Assembly: GCA_003349885.1 (NCBI GenBank)
Contig: QFXC01000011.1
Span: 798,900 to 862,899 of the forward strand
Direction: 5' to 3'
DNA: 64,000 nt
Source of the DNA: an endosymbiont of Galathealinum brachiosum
GTDB lineage: Bacteria > Pseudomonadota > Gammaproteobacteria > SZUA-229
Positions 36,604 to 46,984 of this stretch are shown here, piece after piece. The position numbers were made by a program, and so were the translations under genes. Numbering within the stretch: position 1 is the stretch's first letter; every line of letters starts with the position of its first letter. Under the pieces are notes generated by a model. That model saw only the letters and a program-made list of their open reading frames with translations, did not search any database and was not told the origin of the DNA.

Positions 36604-36865
36604 TTCTAACAGCCCCTTTTATTATTTTTTTTGGCAGGCTGTTACAGATAAAGAATTAATCGGGGTAGATATTATCTCTATCTATCTCGATCAGGCGCGC
36701 GATTATATATTATTTTTATGCAGCAATAAAACCCCTAAGGAGAATTATTTATGAATTAATTTTTCTTATTTAAGCAAAACATGAAATTCGATTTGTTTAT
36801 TTATGCTATCTTGTTGAAATGTATAGTATTAATGTGTTTATTGAAATATTTTAAAAGAGAAGTAA
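36604..36865. other. divergent intergenic region with an orphan ribosome site
   Basis: AT-rich gap between the 65-residue protein and the hydrolase gene. TAAGGAGA at 36736-36743 is one of the best Shine-Dalgarno matches in the window, spaced seven bases before ATG AAT TAA (36751-36759), a two-codon frame. It may be a start-stop leader or the remnant of a lost gene. The hydrolase gene has its own site (AAAAGAGAAGTAA) further on. Confidence 0.4.
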
Positions 36866-37645
36866 ATGAAGGGAAATTTTAAAACACAATCGAGAAAAGT
36901 TCAGTTCAAAGGTTTTGATGGCAGCTTTCTGGAAGGTAATCTGGACTTTCCTTCAGATAAAATGCCGGAGTTGTACGTCATTGTGAGCCATTGTTTTACT
37001 TGTACTAAACAGGTGTTAACTACCGCAAGAATTAGCAGAGGGTTAGCAAAGGCAGGTTATGCTGTATTGTCGTTTGATTTTACCGGTTTAGGTAATAGTG
37101 AAGGTGAGTTTGCTAATACGCATTTTCGCAGCATGGTAAATGATATTGAATGTGCTGCTGCCTGGTTATCAGAGCATTATGAACCTGCAAGTGTTCTTAT
37201 CGGGCATAGTATGGGCGGGACAGCCAGTCTGGCGGCAGCACAGGATAGTTGTTCATCTCTTACCCATATAGAAAAAATAATTACGCTGGCATCTCCGGCA
37301 TACCCCGCTCATGTATTACATCATTTTGGTTCTGCTATGGAGAGTCTGGAAAGAGGTGAGAATGCTGAGATACAGGTTGCTGGCCAGTCATACTCTGTTA
37401 AACCGTCTTTTATAGAAGATGTGCGTTCATTTGATATGGAGGCGCAGATGCGGGGTTGTGATATACCCATTATGGCGGTTCGGGCTGGTGATGATGTTTT
37501 GATTGGCCCGGAGGCTGCAGAGCATATATTGCAGTATACGGAGGCCGAAAAGAAACTCTACCAAATAGAGGGTGCCGATCATTTATTTAGTGATAGAAGT
37601 CATGCCGAGCAGCTTTTAACAGAAGTATTAATCTGGCTGGATTAA
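36866..37645 (+). CDS. alpha/beta hydrolase
   Basis: A 259-residue serine hydrolase: nucleophile in IGHSMGGTAS (Ser about 115), acid in RAGDDVLIGP (about 210) and His in EGADHLFSD (about 234). The segment HCFTCTKQVLTTARISRGLAKAGY followed by FDFTGLGNSEGEFANTHF is typical of the hydrolase half of bifunctional alpha/beta hydrolase-OsmC proteins; here that OsmC half is absent and a separate OsmC-like gene lies 3 kb away. Substrate unknown. It is followed by a small ACAGTG/CACTGT hairpin (37655-37675). Confidence 0.88.
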   Translation: MKGNFKTQSRKVQFKGFDGSFLEGNLDFPSDKMPELYVIVSHCFTCTKQVLTTARISRGLAKAGYAVLSFDFTGLGNSEGEFANTHFRSMVNDIECAAAWLSEHYEPASVLIGHSMGGTASLAAAQDSCSSLTHIEKIITLASPAYPAHVLHHFGSAMESLERGENAEIQVAGQSYSVKPSFIEDVRSFDMEAQMRGCDIPIMAVRAGDDVLIGPEAAEHILQYTEAEKKLYQIEGADHLFSDRSHAEQLLTEVLIWLD

Positions 37646-37730
37646 GCACCCTGTACAGTGATAAAAAACCACTGTTTAATGTCTATACTTATTAGTTGTC
37701 TTTTGTTGATTTCAGTATCAGGTAATTTCC

Positions 37731-38588
37731 ATGGTAGAAGTAAAAACATTTTTTGATAAACAGACGTTTACCTTCACACATCTGGTATTCGATCCTGCGA
37801 GTAAAGATGCGGTCGTATTCGATCCTGTCCTGGATCTGGATACCGTTGGTTGGCGTACTTATAACGATAGCCTGCAGGAACTTGATAGTTTTATTAGTGA
37901 GCATCAGTTAAATCTGCGTTATGTTTTAGATACCCATATACATGCAGATCATCTTAGTGGTATGCAGCATTTGAAAGAAAAATATAAAGCACCTCTGGTT
38001 ATTAATTCGGCCATCACAGTTGTACAGGAAACATTTAAACAGGTATTTAATTTAGGCGATGATTTTAATACCAGTGGCTGTGATTATGATGTGCTGGTAA
38101 AAGATGGTGAACAGCTAAATGCGGGATCAATTAAAATTGATGTATTACATACACCGGGGCATACGCCCGCATGTACAACGTATAAAATAGATAATAATCT
38201 GTTTACGGGAGATGCGTTATTTGTACCGAGCATTGGGACGGGGCGATGTGATTTTCCAAAGGGAAGTGCAAAAGATTTATATCATTCAGTAACAAAAAAA
38301 CTGTATACGCAGCCCGATGAAGCCAGAGTGTTTCCCGGTCATGATTACCCCGGTAACAGAGAGCTTCAAACATTTACGACAATCGGTGAAAGTAAAAAGT
38401 CGAATGTGGACTTGCCTGAAAACCGAAGTGAAGCCGAGTATATTGAATTTATGGAAAACAGGGATAGTAAATTACCCTTACCAAGATTAATTTATCAGGG
38501 TGTACAGGTTAATTTAACCGCGGGTCAGTTGCCGAAAAAAGAATCAAATGGGCAAAGTTATCTGAAAATACCGATTTATAATGATTAG
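37731..38588 (+). CDS. MBL-fold hydrolase, persulfide-dioxygenase-like
   Basis: A 285-residue metallo-beta-lactamase-fold protein with THIHADHLSGM (metal ligands, about 70-76), HTPGHTPACTTY, LFTGDALFVPSIGTGRCDF and FPGHDY. The GTGRCDF segment and overall length resemble ETHE1/Blh-type persulfide dioxygenases, which oxidise glutathione persulfide to sulfite. It would fit with the sulfur transporter at 3.1 kb, but no rhodanese or SQR gene is adjacent, and a glyoxalase II-like hydrolase remains possible. Confidence 0.82.
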   Translation: MVEVKTFFDKQTFTFTHLVFDPASKDAVVFDPVLDLDTVGWRTYNDSLQELDSFISEHQLNLRYVLDTHIHADHLSGMQHLKEKYKAPLVINSAITVVQETFKQVFNLGDDFNTSGCDYDVLVKDGEQLNAGSIKIDVLHTPGHTPACTTYKIDNNLFTGDALFVPSIGTGRCDFPKGSAKDLYHSVTKKLYTQPDEARVFPGHDYPGNRELQTFTTIGESKKSNVDLPENRSEAEYIEFMENRDSKLPLPRLIYQGVQVNLTAGQLPKKESNGQSYLKIPIYND

Positions 38589-38596
38589 GTGTTTTT

Positions 38597-38662
38597 CTAC
38601 AGTGGCGCAGAGGCTTTTATTGAAATTAAATAACCTCTGTGTTCTCGGCATCTTGGTGGCAG
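38597..38662. repeat. palindromic intergenic repeat, CAGAGG/CTCTGTG family, copy 1
   Basis: Left arm around GGCGCAGAGG (38604-38613) and right arm CCTCTGTGTTCTCGGC (38634-38649) to GGTGGCAG (38655-38662), with an AT-rich centre. Sequence style and arms match the copies at 41.96 and 43.54 kb. It lies between the convergent MBL and guanine deaminase genes. Confidence 0.5.
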
Positions 38663-38674
38663 AATCTTTTAAAA

Positions 38675-39157
38675 TTAATATTCTTCGCGGCTATTATTCG
38701 AAAGCCACTCTTCAAAACTTTTATTCGCATCATCATGTTTAGAGTGTTTAATTGAGATACGTCTTTGTGCATATGGCTTAGATAACTCATCATAAATAAA
38801 CTGATCATCAAAGCCAGCTTTTTGAGCGTCTTTAGCGGTTGCGGCATAAACTAGTTCGGGAATGCGTGCCCAGTAAATAGCAGACATGCACATAGGGCAC
38901 GGTTCGCAACTGGAGTAAATAATACAATCGTTTAACTGGTGATTATTTACGTTTTTACAGGCCTCGCGAATAGCGATGATTTCAGCATGAGCAGACGGGT
39001 CACAGTTCTCTGTAACCTGGTTATGCCCCTTACCAATTACGTGGCCATTTTTAACAACTACAGCGCCGAAAGGGCCACCAGTATTTTTTGCAGACTGAAT
39101 AGCGAGATCTATCGCCTGCTGTAGAAAATCCATATCAGACTGATTTTTTTCAGACAT
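38675..39157 (-). CDS. guaD: guanine deaminase
   Basis: A 160-residue zinc deaminase: HAE at 57-59 (SAHAEIIAIREACK) and SSCEPCPMC at 82-90 supply the zinc ligands and catalytic Glu. The remainder (AIYWARIPELVYAATAKDAQKAGFDDQFIYDEL) and the aromatic C-terminus EEY match Bacillus GuaD-type guanine deaminase much better than TadA. It converts guanine to xanthine in purine salvage. Four bases separate it from the upstream STAS gene, suggesting cotranscription. Confidence 0.88.
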   Translation of the reverse strand: MSEKNQSDMDFLQQAIDLAIQSAKNTGGPFGAVVVKNGHVIGKGHNQVTENCDPSAHAEIIAIREACKNVNNHQLNDCIIYSSCEPCPMCMSAIYWARIPELVYAATAKDAQKAGFDDQFIYDELSKPYAQRRISIKHSKHDDANKSFEEWLSNNSREEY

Positions 39158-39161
39158 AAAA

Positions 39162-39464
39162 TCAGGTGATATTAAATTTTAATTCGAAGTTGGCAATATT
39201 TAAAACCTGCTTAATATAATCAGAGCAGTTAATTATATTAATTCGCTGGTCGCTAAAATGCTCATCTAGTAATAACAGCATACCTAAAGCAGATGAGTCC
39301 ATATATTCTGTGTTGGCCAGATCAACTGAAACATTCAAGTTTTTATCGGGCTCTATATCTCTATATGAATCTCTGAAGCCGGGGTGTTCGGAAAAATTAA
39401 ATGAACCAGTTATGCTGATTACAAGGTTGTTATTATTACGATCAAGTTTCTGTGTTACAGACAT
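39162..39464 (-). CDS. STAS-domain protein (anti-sigma factor antagonist-like)
   Basis: A 100-residue single STAS domain. The conserved loop EYMDSSALGMLLLL (about residues 53-66) contains the serine that is phosphorylated in SpoIIAA/RsbV-type proteins. No anti-sigma kinase or PP2C gene is in the window, so its partner is elsewhere; single STAS proteins of this type also work in biofilm or flagellar regulation. It lies between hslO (11 bases upstream) and guaD in a likely three-gene operon. Confidence 0.88.
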   Translation of the reverse strand: MSVTQKLDRNNNNLVISITGSFNFSEHPGFRDSYRDIEPDKNLNVSVDLANTEYMDSSALGMLLLLDEHFSDQRINIINCSDYIKQVLNIANFELKFNIT

Positions 39465-39475
39465 AAGTTTTGTCT

Positions 39476-40369
39476 CTAATGATGGATAGTTGAATTGTTA
39501 GTCTGGCTATTCGATGCAAATAAATTTTCTACATCTACACTATCGAAATTATATTGTGCATTACAAAACTCACAATCGACCTGAATTTTTCCCTGTTCTG
39601 AAACAATATCATGAGCTTCTTTCAGGCCTAACGAAAGAATCATTTTTGCAATACGTTCATTTGAACAGCCGCATCGAAAGCTAAGTGGGGATGGTTCAAA
39701 TAAACGAATATCATCTTCATGAAATAACCGATGAAGGACTTCTTTTGTTGATAAGCTTAACAGTTCTTCTTTGCTAAGTGTATTACCTAAAACTTCAGCA
39801 TGTTCCCAGTCGTGGTGGTCTTCCCCCAGGTTGCTAGGGCTAATGTCCTGTGTTTCAGGAAGTTCCTGCAGTAAAAACCCCGTGCAGGTTTCGCTATTGG
39901 CCGCTAGCCATAATCGAGTGTTTAATTGTTCAGACTGTTTGAAGTAGTTTTCAATAGCATCCTGAATATGTTCGCCTTCCAGAGCGATTATACCCTGATA
40001 GGGTTCGCCTGTTGCTGGCTCGATAGTGATGACCATTGAGCCGGAGCCAAATATATTTCTCAGGTTGTGATCAGGGACGTCGCTGCTCCAGCGAGCCAGG
40101 CCGCGTAAGGTGCCCTCTGATGTTACCTGTACGACCAGTAAGTGCAACGGTCCGTCGCCACGAATCTGTAAGATTAGCGAACCATCATATTTTATGGTGG
40201 CCGATAATAATGCGCAGGCAGCAAAAGCCTCACCCAGAATGCGCTGCACATTCTCAGGGTATTCATAACGATCTAGTGCAGCTTTCCAGGTAGCGTTAAG
40301 GTGTACCATTTCGCCTCGTACCCGAGTGTTTTCAATAATAAATCGATGGAGTGAATCGTTGTCGGGCAT
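39476..40369 (-). CDS. hslO: Hsp33 redox-regulated chaperone
   Basis: A 297-residue holdase activated by oxidation. N-terminal domain with RIIENTRVRGEMVHL-like opening and GDGPLHLLVV; zinc-binding C-terminal motif CGCSNER (about 234-240) and CEFCNAQYNF (about 267-276), the CxC...CxxC pattern that releases zinc upon HOCl or heat/peroxide stress. The length is normal. First gene of a likely hslO-STAS-guaD operon. Confidence 0.95.
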   Translation of the reverse strand: MPDNDSLHRFIIENTRVRGEMVHLNATWKAALDRYEYPENVQRILGEAFAACALLSATIKYDGSLILQIRGDGPLHLLVVQVTSEGTLRGLARWSSDVPDHNLRNIFGSGSMVITIEPATGEPYQGIIALEGEHIQDAIENYFKQSEQLNTRLWLAANSETCTGFLLQELPETQDISPSNLGEDHHDWEHAEVLGNTLSKEELLSLSTKEVLHRLFHEDDIRLFEPSPLSFRCGCSNERIAKMILSLGLKEAHDIVSEQGKIQVDCEFCNAQYNFDSVDVENLFASNSQTNNSTIHH

Positions 40370-40407
40370 AGGGTTTATATCGCTGCTTTATTGTTGTCAT
40401 ACTTCGC

Positions 40408-40469
40408 CGAGATATAAAGCTGGTGCCTACATTTAAGAATGTCCATGTAGGTGCTGGCTATATATCTCG
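40408..40469. repeat. 62-bp palindromic element
   Basis: Two 25-base arms (40408-40432 and 40445-40469) around a 12-base loop. Outer CGAGATATA/TATATCTCG and inner CCTACAT/ATGTAGG stems are perfect; the middle has a few mismatches. It lies in the 136-base gap between gatB (stop) and hslO (start), so it may be the gatB terminator, though no U-tract follows. Confidence 0.6.
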
Positions 40470-40505
40470 TGGAGTGATGAAAATACCTGATTTGAACTCG
40501 TTCTA

Positions 40506-41936
40506 TTATTTTAGTTTATCTTTAAGCATTTTATTTACCTGACCCGGGTTGGCTTTACCCTGTGAGGCTTTCATTACCTGACCAACAAAATAACCGAACA
40601 GTTTGTCCTTGCCAGAACGATACTGTTCTAGCTGGTTAGGGCTGTTAGTAATCACTTCATCTATAATGGCTTCGATGGCAGAATCATCGGTGATTTGCTT
40701 TAAGCCTTTCTTTTCGATAACAGTATCTGCATCGCCTTCACCATTCCACATGCCATTAAATACGTCTTTGGCAATTTTTCCTGAGATGGTATTGTCGCCA
40801 ATTCGTTTTAACATGCCGGCTAGATGTATAGCGGTTACCGGGCACTCAGTAATAGTTAAGTCTTCTTTATTTAAACGCGCAGAAACATCACCGATCATCC
40901 AGTTAGCAGCAAGTTTGGCATCAACAGATTCATTGATAACAATTTCAAAAAAATCTGCCAGTTCGCGAGATGTTGTTAAAATGCCTGCATCATATTCGCT
41001 AAGCCCTAAGTCGCTAACAAAACGCGCTGTTTTTTCATCGGGTAATTCTGGAAGCGTTTTGCGGATTTCTTCAATGTAATTATCATCAAAAACCACGGGT
41101 AATAAATCAGGGTCAGGAAAATAACGATAATCGTTGGCTTCTTCCTTTGAGCGCATAGAACGAGTTTCATGTTTGTCTGCATCATACAGACGGGTTTCCT
41201 GAGTAACTTTACCGCCGTCTTCTATTACGTCAATTTGACGTTCAACTTCGAGGTTGATAGCGCGTTCAACAAAACGGAATGAGTTAATGTTTTTTAACTC
41301 TGCGCGTGTTCCATACTCTTTCTGACCTTTCGGGCGTACTGAAACATTCGCATCACAACGAAAAGATCCTTCCGCCATATTGCCATCACTGATTTCTATG
41401 TACTGCACCAGAGAATGAATTTTTTTCATGTAAGCAACTGCTTCTTTAGCTGAGCGCATATCAGGCTCTGAAACAATTTCCAGTAAAGGTGTGCCTGCAC
41501 GATTTAAATCAATCCCAGTCATGCCATGATAATCTTCGTGTAAAGATTTTCCTGCATCTTCTTCCAGGTGTGCTCTGGTAATGCCGATGGTTTTTTTTGT
41601 GCCATCTTCTAACTCTATATCTATAGAGCCTACGCCAACGATGGGTAGTTCCATTTGCGAGATTTGATAACCTTTTGGAGAGTCCGGATAAAAATAATTT
41701 TTACGTGCAAATACGGAGTTTTTGCAAATCTCCGAACCAGTTGCCAGGCCGAATTTTGTTGCCATACGAATGGCTTCTGCATTAACGACAGGTAGTACGC
41801 CCGGTAAACCCAGGTCAACTGCACAGGCCTGTGTATTCGGCTCGGCGCCAAATGCGGTAGATGCAGATGAAAATATTTTACTTTTCGTACGCAGTTGCGT
41901 ATGTATTTCTAAACCGATTACGGTTTCCCATTCCAT
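40506..41936 (-). CDS. gatB: Asp-tRNA(Asn)/Glu-tRNA(Gln) amidotransferase subunit B
   Basis: A 476-residue subunit that activates Glu-tRNA(Gln) or Asp-tRNA(Asn) with ATP before amidation. Motifs: [84 protein letters not shown] and the zinc/metal region; helical and YqeY-like tail domains end in [14 protein letters not shown]. Last of gatC-gatA-gatB, but separated from gatA by a palindromic repeat. Confidence 0.97.
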   Translation of the reverse strand: MEWETVIGLEIHTQLRTKSKIFSSASTAFGAEPNTQACAVDLGLPGVLPVVNAEAIRMATKFGLATGSEICKNSVFARKNYFYPDSPKGYQISQMELPIVGVGSIDIELEDGTKKTIGITRAHLEEDAGKSLHEDYHGMTGIDLNRAGTPLLEIVSEPDMRSAKEAVAYMKKIHSLVQYIEISDGNMAEGSFRCDANVSVRPKGQKEYGTRAELKNINSFRFVERAINLEVERQIDVIEDGGKVTQETRLYDADKHETRSMRSKEEANDYRYFPDPDLLPVVFDDNYIEEIRKTLPELPDEKTARFVSDLGLSEYDAGILTTSRELADFFEIVINESVDAKLAANWMIGDVSARLNKEDLTITECPVTAIHLAGMLKRIGDNTISGKIAKDVFNGMWNGEGDADTVIEKKGLKQITDDSAIEAIIDEVITNSPNQLEQYRSGKDKLFGYFVGQVMKASQGKANPGQVNKMLKDKLK

Positions 41937-41961
41937 ATTAGAATGCCTCTTTTATAAAAGA

Positions 41962-42038
41962 TTTGCCACGCAGGCACGGAGATTATAGAGAATTATTCTT
42001 AAATTAAATCTCTGTGCACTCTGTGTCTCTGCGGCTAA
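41962..42038. repeat. palindromic intergenic repeat, CAGAGG/CTCTGTG family, copy 2
   Basis: GCCACGCAGGCACGGAGAT (41965-41983) is the imperfect complement of ATCTCTGTG...CTGTGTCTCTGCGGC (42008-42035), with an AT-rich loop. It fills most of the gatA-gatB gap and would form a long hairpin in the gat transcript. Confidence 0.6.
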
Positions 42039-42041
42039 AAA

Positions 42042-43499
42042 TTATTTAAACTCTTCTGGTATTTGTGTATGCCAGTCTGTTTGCTGCTGGTATTGATGAG
42101 CTACATTAAGTAAGCGGCTTTCATCAAAATGGTTTGCAATAATTTGTAAACCAACCGGCATTTTGTTACTGAAACCTGCTGGCACACTCATGCCAGGTAA
42201 GCCGGCCAGATTAACTGCAATGGTGTAAATGTCTGACAGGTACATAGAAATTGGATCGTCAGATTTTTCACCAATATTAAAAGCTGTTTCAGGTGATGCC
42301 GGCCCCATAATAACGTCTACTTTTTCAAATGCTTTTGTGAAATCATCTGAAATCATACGGCGTAATTGTTGGGCTTTTATGTAGTATGCATCGTAGTAAC
42401 CTGCAGACAGTGCGTAGGTGCCAACTAAAATTCTACGTTTTACTTCTTCACCAAAACCTTCACCGCGAGAACGTTTGTATAAATCCTCAAGGTCTTTAGG
42501 TTCTTCGCAGCGATGACCAAAACGAACGCCATCAAAACGTGATAAATTAGATGAGCATTCTGCTGGCGCTACAACATAGTAAACCGGTACGGCCAGATGT
42601 GTATTTGGTAGACTGATATCAATTATTTCAGCCCCCATTGCTTTGTATTCTTCAATCGCTTTTTGTACGATTTCATTTGTGCCTTCGCTCAATCCTTCAC
42701 CAAAATATTCTTTTGGCAGACCAATTTTTAAACCATCAAGTGGTTTGTTTAAATCAGCCGTGTAATCCGGCACATCTTTTTCCAGAGATGTTGAATCTCT
42801 TGTGTCAAACCCTGACATGGCATTTAAAAGTAAAGCGCAGTCTTCTGCGCTTTGAGCCATCGGTCCTGCCTGATCCAGACTTGATGCAAACGCGATCATT
42901 CCATAACGGGATACGCGGCCATAAGTTGGCTTTAAGCCGGTGATACCACAAAGAGATGCGGGTTGGCGAATTGACCCACCCGTATCTGTACCTGTTGCAG
43001 CGGGGGTTAAGCGCGCTGCAACAGAGGATGCAGATCCACCAGACGACCCACCGGGTACGGCCTTAGTGTTCCACGGGTTTTTAACCGGACCGAAATAGCT
43101 GGTTTCATTAGATGAACCCATAGCAAATTCATCCATATTGGTTTTACCCAGCATAATCACACCAGCCTGCTGCATTTTTTCTACTACAGTTGCATCGTAG
43201 GGTGATTCAAAGTTATCTAGCATCTTTGAGCCGCAGGTGGTTTTTACGCCTTTAGTGCAAAAGATATCTTTATGAGCAAAAGGAATACCGGTTAATGGCC
43301 CGGCATTGCCTGATTTTCGCTTTTCATCAGCAGCGGTTGCTGATTCCAGTGCCTGTTCTGCAGTAACAGTGATAAAACTGTTCAGTTCTGCATCGTGATC
43401 TTTGATGCGTTGTAGAAAATGCTCAGTAAGTTGCACTGAGGTGACCTCACCTGCTTCAAGCATGGCGGATAACTCACTCAATGTTTTAGTGTGGTACAT
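42042..43499 (-). CDS. gatA: Asp-tRNA(Asn)/Glu-tRNA(Gln) amidotransferase subunit A
   Basis: A 485-residue amidase subunit producing ammonia from glutamine. The Lys-cisSer-Ser triad is visible in [28 protein letters not shown] and [13 protein letters not shown]. Further conserved parts are [23 protein letters not shown] and [13 protein letters not shown]. Normal length. The gene follows gatC after 147 bases that contain a palindromic repeat. Confidence 0.97.
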   Translation of the reverse strand: MYHTKTLSELSAMLEAGEVTSVQLTEHFLQRIKDHDAELNSFITVTAEQALESATAADEKRKSGNAGPLTGIPFAHKDIFCTKGVKTTCGSKMLDNFESPYDATVVEKMQQAGVIMLGKTNMDEFAMGSSNETSYFGPVKNPWNTKAVPGGSSGGSASSVAARLTPAATGTDTGGSIRQPASLCGITGLKPTYGRVSRYGMIAFASSLDQAGPMAQSAEDCALLLNAMSGFDTRDSTSLEKDVPDYTADLNKPLDGLKIGLPKEYFGEGLSEGTNEIVQKAIEEYKAMGAEIIDISLPNTHLAVPVYYVVAPAECSSNLSRFDGVRFGHRCEEPKDLEDLYKRSRGEGFGEEVKRRILVGTYALSAGYYDAYYIKAQQLRRMISDDFTKAFEKVDVIMGPASPETAFNIGEKSDDPISMYLSDIYTIAVNLAGLPGMSVPAGFSNKMPVGLQIIANHFDESRLLNVAHQYQQQTDWHTQIPEEFK

Positions 43500-43534
43500 A
43501 GCTTATCTCTAGTTTTGTTTTTCTTTAAAAAATT

Positions 43535-43635
43535 TGCAACAGAGGCGCCGAGTGCTCAGAGGTATTTGAAGTTGTTGCACCTGCGGAGCAGTAACTAAAA
43601 CTGTTTTTCTCGGTGTTTTCTGTCGCTTTGTGGCG
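43535..43635. repeat. palindromic intergenic repeat, CAGAGG/CTCTGTG family, copy 3
   Basis: GCAACAGAGGCGCCGAG (43535-43551) and CTCGGTGTTTTCTGTCGC (43609-43626) to TTTGTGGCG are imperfect complements around a 57-base centre. It lies between gatC and gatA. With copy 2 it means that both gat intergenic gaps carry the same kind of element. Confidence 0.55.
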
Positions 43636-43645
43636 AAAAAATATC

Positions 43646-43933
43646 TTACTCAATTACCTGTGGCACAAGATAAAGGCCATCTTCGGTTTTAGGTGCGACT
43701 TTCTGAAAAGTTTCACGTTGATTTTCTTCAAGCACTTCATCCATACGCAGGCGTTGAGAAACATCCATGGGATGAGCCATGGGTTTTACGCCGGTGGTGT
43801 CCACGGCATTCATTTCTTCCACCAGTCCTAATATGCTGGACAGGTTTTTTGCATATTCCTCGATATTTTTTTCATCAATTTCGAGTCGCGCCAGATGCGC
43901 GATGCCTTTCACATCATCGGATCCCAATGACAT
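43646..43933 (-). CDS. gatC: Asp-tRNA(Asn)/Glu-tRNA(Gln) amidotransferase subunit C
   Basis: A 95-residue clamp subunit that stabilises GatA-GatB. ATG 43933 (MSLGSDDVKGIAHLARLEI) is chosen because the family starts there and GGAGAAATAT precedes it; 25 more codons are open upstream. The remaining conserved region is LVEEMNAVDTTGVKPMAHP and the C-terminal DGLYLVPQVIE. First gene of the gat operon; its promoter faces that of mreB. Confidence 0.95.
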   Translation of the reverse strand: MSLGSDDVKGIAHLARLEIDEKNIEEYAKNLSSILGLVEEMNAVDTTGVKPMAHPMDVSQRLRMDEVLEENQRETFQKVAPKTEDGLYLVPQVIE

Positions 43934-44187
43934 ATATTTCTCCGCTTTTTTAATGCCTGTTAGTGACATTAATATCGATTTGATTTGATGTAATTTCAAA
44001 CTTTGCAATCAGAAAACATCAAATGCGTTAAAAACCGCGCAAAATTAGCATATTATGCGTGTTTAAGCCACTGCTATGCTTGCTCTGAACGGTGCTCGTT
44101 GATAGAGTACCGCTAAATCTATAGTAGAGTCTAAAGTAATGCTTCAAATTGAAGTTCTAGGCTTTAATAAATCTTACAAAATAATGA

Positions 44188-45248
<1,061 letters not shown>

Positions 45249-45249
<1 letters not shown>

Positions 45250-45371
45250 ATTATTGCTCATATCACCTCTGTGTGTCCCCAGCTCTTCGTTAGAAAATGG
45301 ACATTTACATTTGTAAACTTACATTTTCTGCCTTGATCTGGGAACACACAGAGGCAATCTGGGCAATAATT
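45249..45371. repeat. nested palindrome between mreB and mreC
   Basis: Four concentric stems: AATTATTGC/GCAATAATT (45249-45257, 45363-45371), CCTCTGTGTGT-CCCAG against CTGGG-ACACACAGAGG (45266-45282, 45338-45354), AGAAAATG/CATTTTCT (45292-45299, 45322-45329) and TTTAC/GTAAA (45304-45317). It fills most of the 227-base gap, is possibly related to the CAGAGG/CTCTGTG repeat family, and could reduce or process the mreB transcript before mreC. Confidence 0.65.
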
Positions 45372-45476
45372 ACCATTGTTCAGGTTGTTGTTGGATTACA
45401 AAATGAAAAACGAATTTTTGATTCGTTTTTTTTTAAATGAATTTTTATTTTTAAACTTCGGGCTTAATGCGGTTTT

Positions 45477-46361
45477 ATGCAGCCATTATTTTTACAGGGT
45501 CCATCGGTAACGTTACGCACCATTTTACTGGTGATAGTCTCTATTGTCGTTATGGTGGCAGATCATCGCTGGCATGCACTGGAAACTGTGCGTAGTGCTA
45601 TTGAAAGTTACGTTGTTTATCCTATTCGTTACACCATAAACCTTCCTTCACGTTTTGTAGAGTGGGGGGATGAATCTTTAAGCTCCCATCAGGAGTTACT
45701 TGACGGTAATCGTAAGTTACAGGAACAGCAATTGCGTGCTCAGGTGAGTTTGCAAAAACTCAGTGTGCTGGAAAAAGAAAACGATCGTTTAAGAAAGATG
45801 TTGAGTGCCCAGCCTAAAGTGGGTGAGCTGGTGCTGGTTGCTGAAATTTTAGCGATCGATCTGGATCCTTATAAACAACAGGTCATACTGAATAAGGGAC
45901 GGAATAAAGATGTGTATATTGGTCAGCCTATAATCGATGCCTGGGGTGTGATGGGGCAGGTGGTTCACATGGGCTCCTTTTCCTCAACGGCACTTCTTAT
46001 ATCTGATCCAAGTCATGCTATACCCGTGCAGGTGAGTCGCAGTGGCTTACGTAGTACGGCGTTTGGTACCGGTAACTCTCAATTGCTGGAGTTGCGTTAT
46101 ATTCCCCATAATGCAGATATTGAAATAGGTGATGTCATTACAACTTCAGGACTGGGTGGGCGTTTCCCGCCTAATTATCCGGTTGGCCGAATTATTTCAG
46201 TGGAACGAGCCGCGGGTGAGTCTTTTGCGACTGTACTGGCTGAGCCTGTTGCGCACCTGGACAGGAGTCGAGAAGTTCTGTTGGTATGGCATAAGTTGCA
46301 GGTAAAGGATGTGGAAATGACTAATTCATCCTCCGCTGTTATTGAAGGTAAGGGAAAATAA
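45477..46361 (+). CDS. mreC: rod shape-determining protein MreC
   Basis: A 294-residue bitopic protein: short cytoplasmic part, membrane helix at about 12-30, coiled coil at about 65-105 (QELLDGNRKLQEQQLRAQVS), then the paired beta-barrel domain with VAEILAIDLDPYKQQVILNKG, GQPIIDAWGVMGQV and DVITTSGLGGRFPPNYPVGRI. It links MreB to PBP2 and RodA in the periplasm. The mreD ATG overlaps its stop by one base. Confidence 0.96.
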   Translation: MQPLFLQGPSVTLRTILLVIVSIVVMVADHRWHALETVRSAIESYVVYPIRYTINLPSRFVEWGDESLSSHQELLDGNRKLQEQQLRAQVSLQKLSVLEKENDRLRKMLSAQPKVGELVLVAEILAIDLDPYKQQVILNKGRNKDVYIGQPIIDAWGVMGQVVHMGSFSSTALLISDPSHAIPVQVSRSGLRSTAFGTGNSQLLELRYIPHNADIEIGDVITTSGLGGRFPPNYPVGRIISVERAAGESFATVLAEPVAHLDRSREVLLVWHKLQVKDVEMTNSSSAVIEGKGK

Positions 46362-46852
46362 TGCGCTCGCAAAATTGTTTTCGTATCGTTATTCCTACCT
46401 TGATTGTTGCGCTCATGCTTCACATGTGGCCTTTACCTGACTGGCTGGATTACGCACGCCCCGAGTGGGCGGTGTTAGTGCTTATGTACTGGGCTCTGGC
46501 GATGCCTGAACAAATAGGTGTAACGGTTGCTTTTGTTGTCGGTTTATTACTTGATGTGACTCAAGGTGCAATTCTGGGGCAGCATGCGGTAGGTCTGGTG
46601 CTGGTTGTATTTGTCATTAATATGCAGTATCAGCGTATTCGAGTGTTTTCACTTGCTCAGCAGGCGTTAGTGGTGCTGTTATTATTGATTATCAAATCAG
46701 TACTGGTGCTTTGGGTTAGCGGTATAGTGGGGCAGGCCCCAGATATTGATTTATATTTTTTACCGGCGTTAACGGGTGCGATTATCTGGCCGTGGTTGTT
46801 TATTTTGCTTCGAGATCTTCGACGGCGGTTTACCGTATCACGTAGTTTTTAA
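46361..46852 (+). CDS. mreD: rod shape-determining protein MreD
   Basis: A 163-residue membrane protein with about five helices; PEWAVLVLMYWALAMPEQIGV and VGLLLDVTQGAILGQHAVGL are the conserved MreD segments. Part of the elongasome with MreB and MreC; coupled to mreC by the TAATG overlap. The 132 bases after it contain a GTCTGC/GCAGAC stem (46893-46930) but no clear terminator. Confidence 0.94.
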   Translation: MRSQNCFRIVIPTLIVALMLHMWPLPDWLDYARPEWAVLVLMYWALAMPEQIGVTVAFVVGLLLDVTQGAILGQHAVGLVLVVFVINMQYQRIRVFSLAQQALVVLLLLIIKSVLVLWVSGIVGQAPDIDLYFLPALTGAIIWPWLFILLRDLRRRFTVSRSF

Positions 46853-46984
46853 TCAGGTGTGGTGGATCTCTCTCAAGGAGTAGCACGGAATCGTCTGCTA
46901 ATCTGATCGGAATTACCACAGGGGGCAGACTTTAAAAAACAAAACCTGACCCAGGGCAAAGTAATCTGGCGTGAAGTGAGCCAT

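Noticed and set aside
40603-41079. 158-residue plus-strand frame inside gatB
   Set aside because: Antisense shadow of a highly conserved gene; Ser/Ile-rich translation without any family match.
38597-43635. CRISPR array
   Set aside because: The repeated sequences are single palindromic units in separate gaps, with no regular repeat-spacer pattern and no cas genes.
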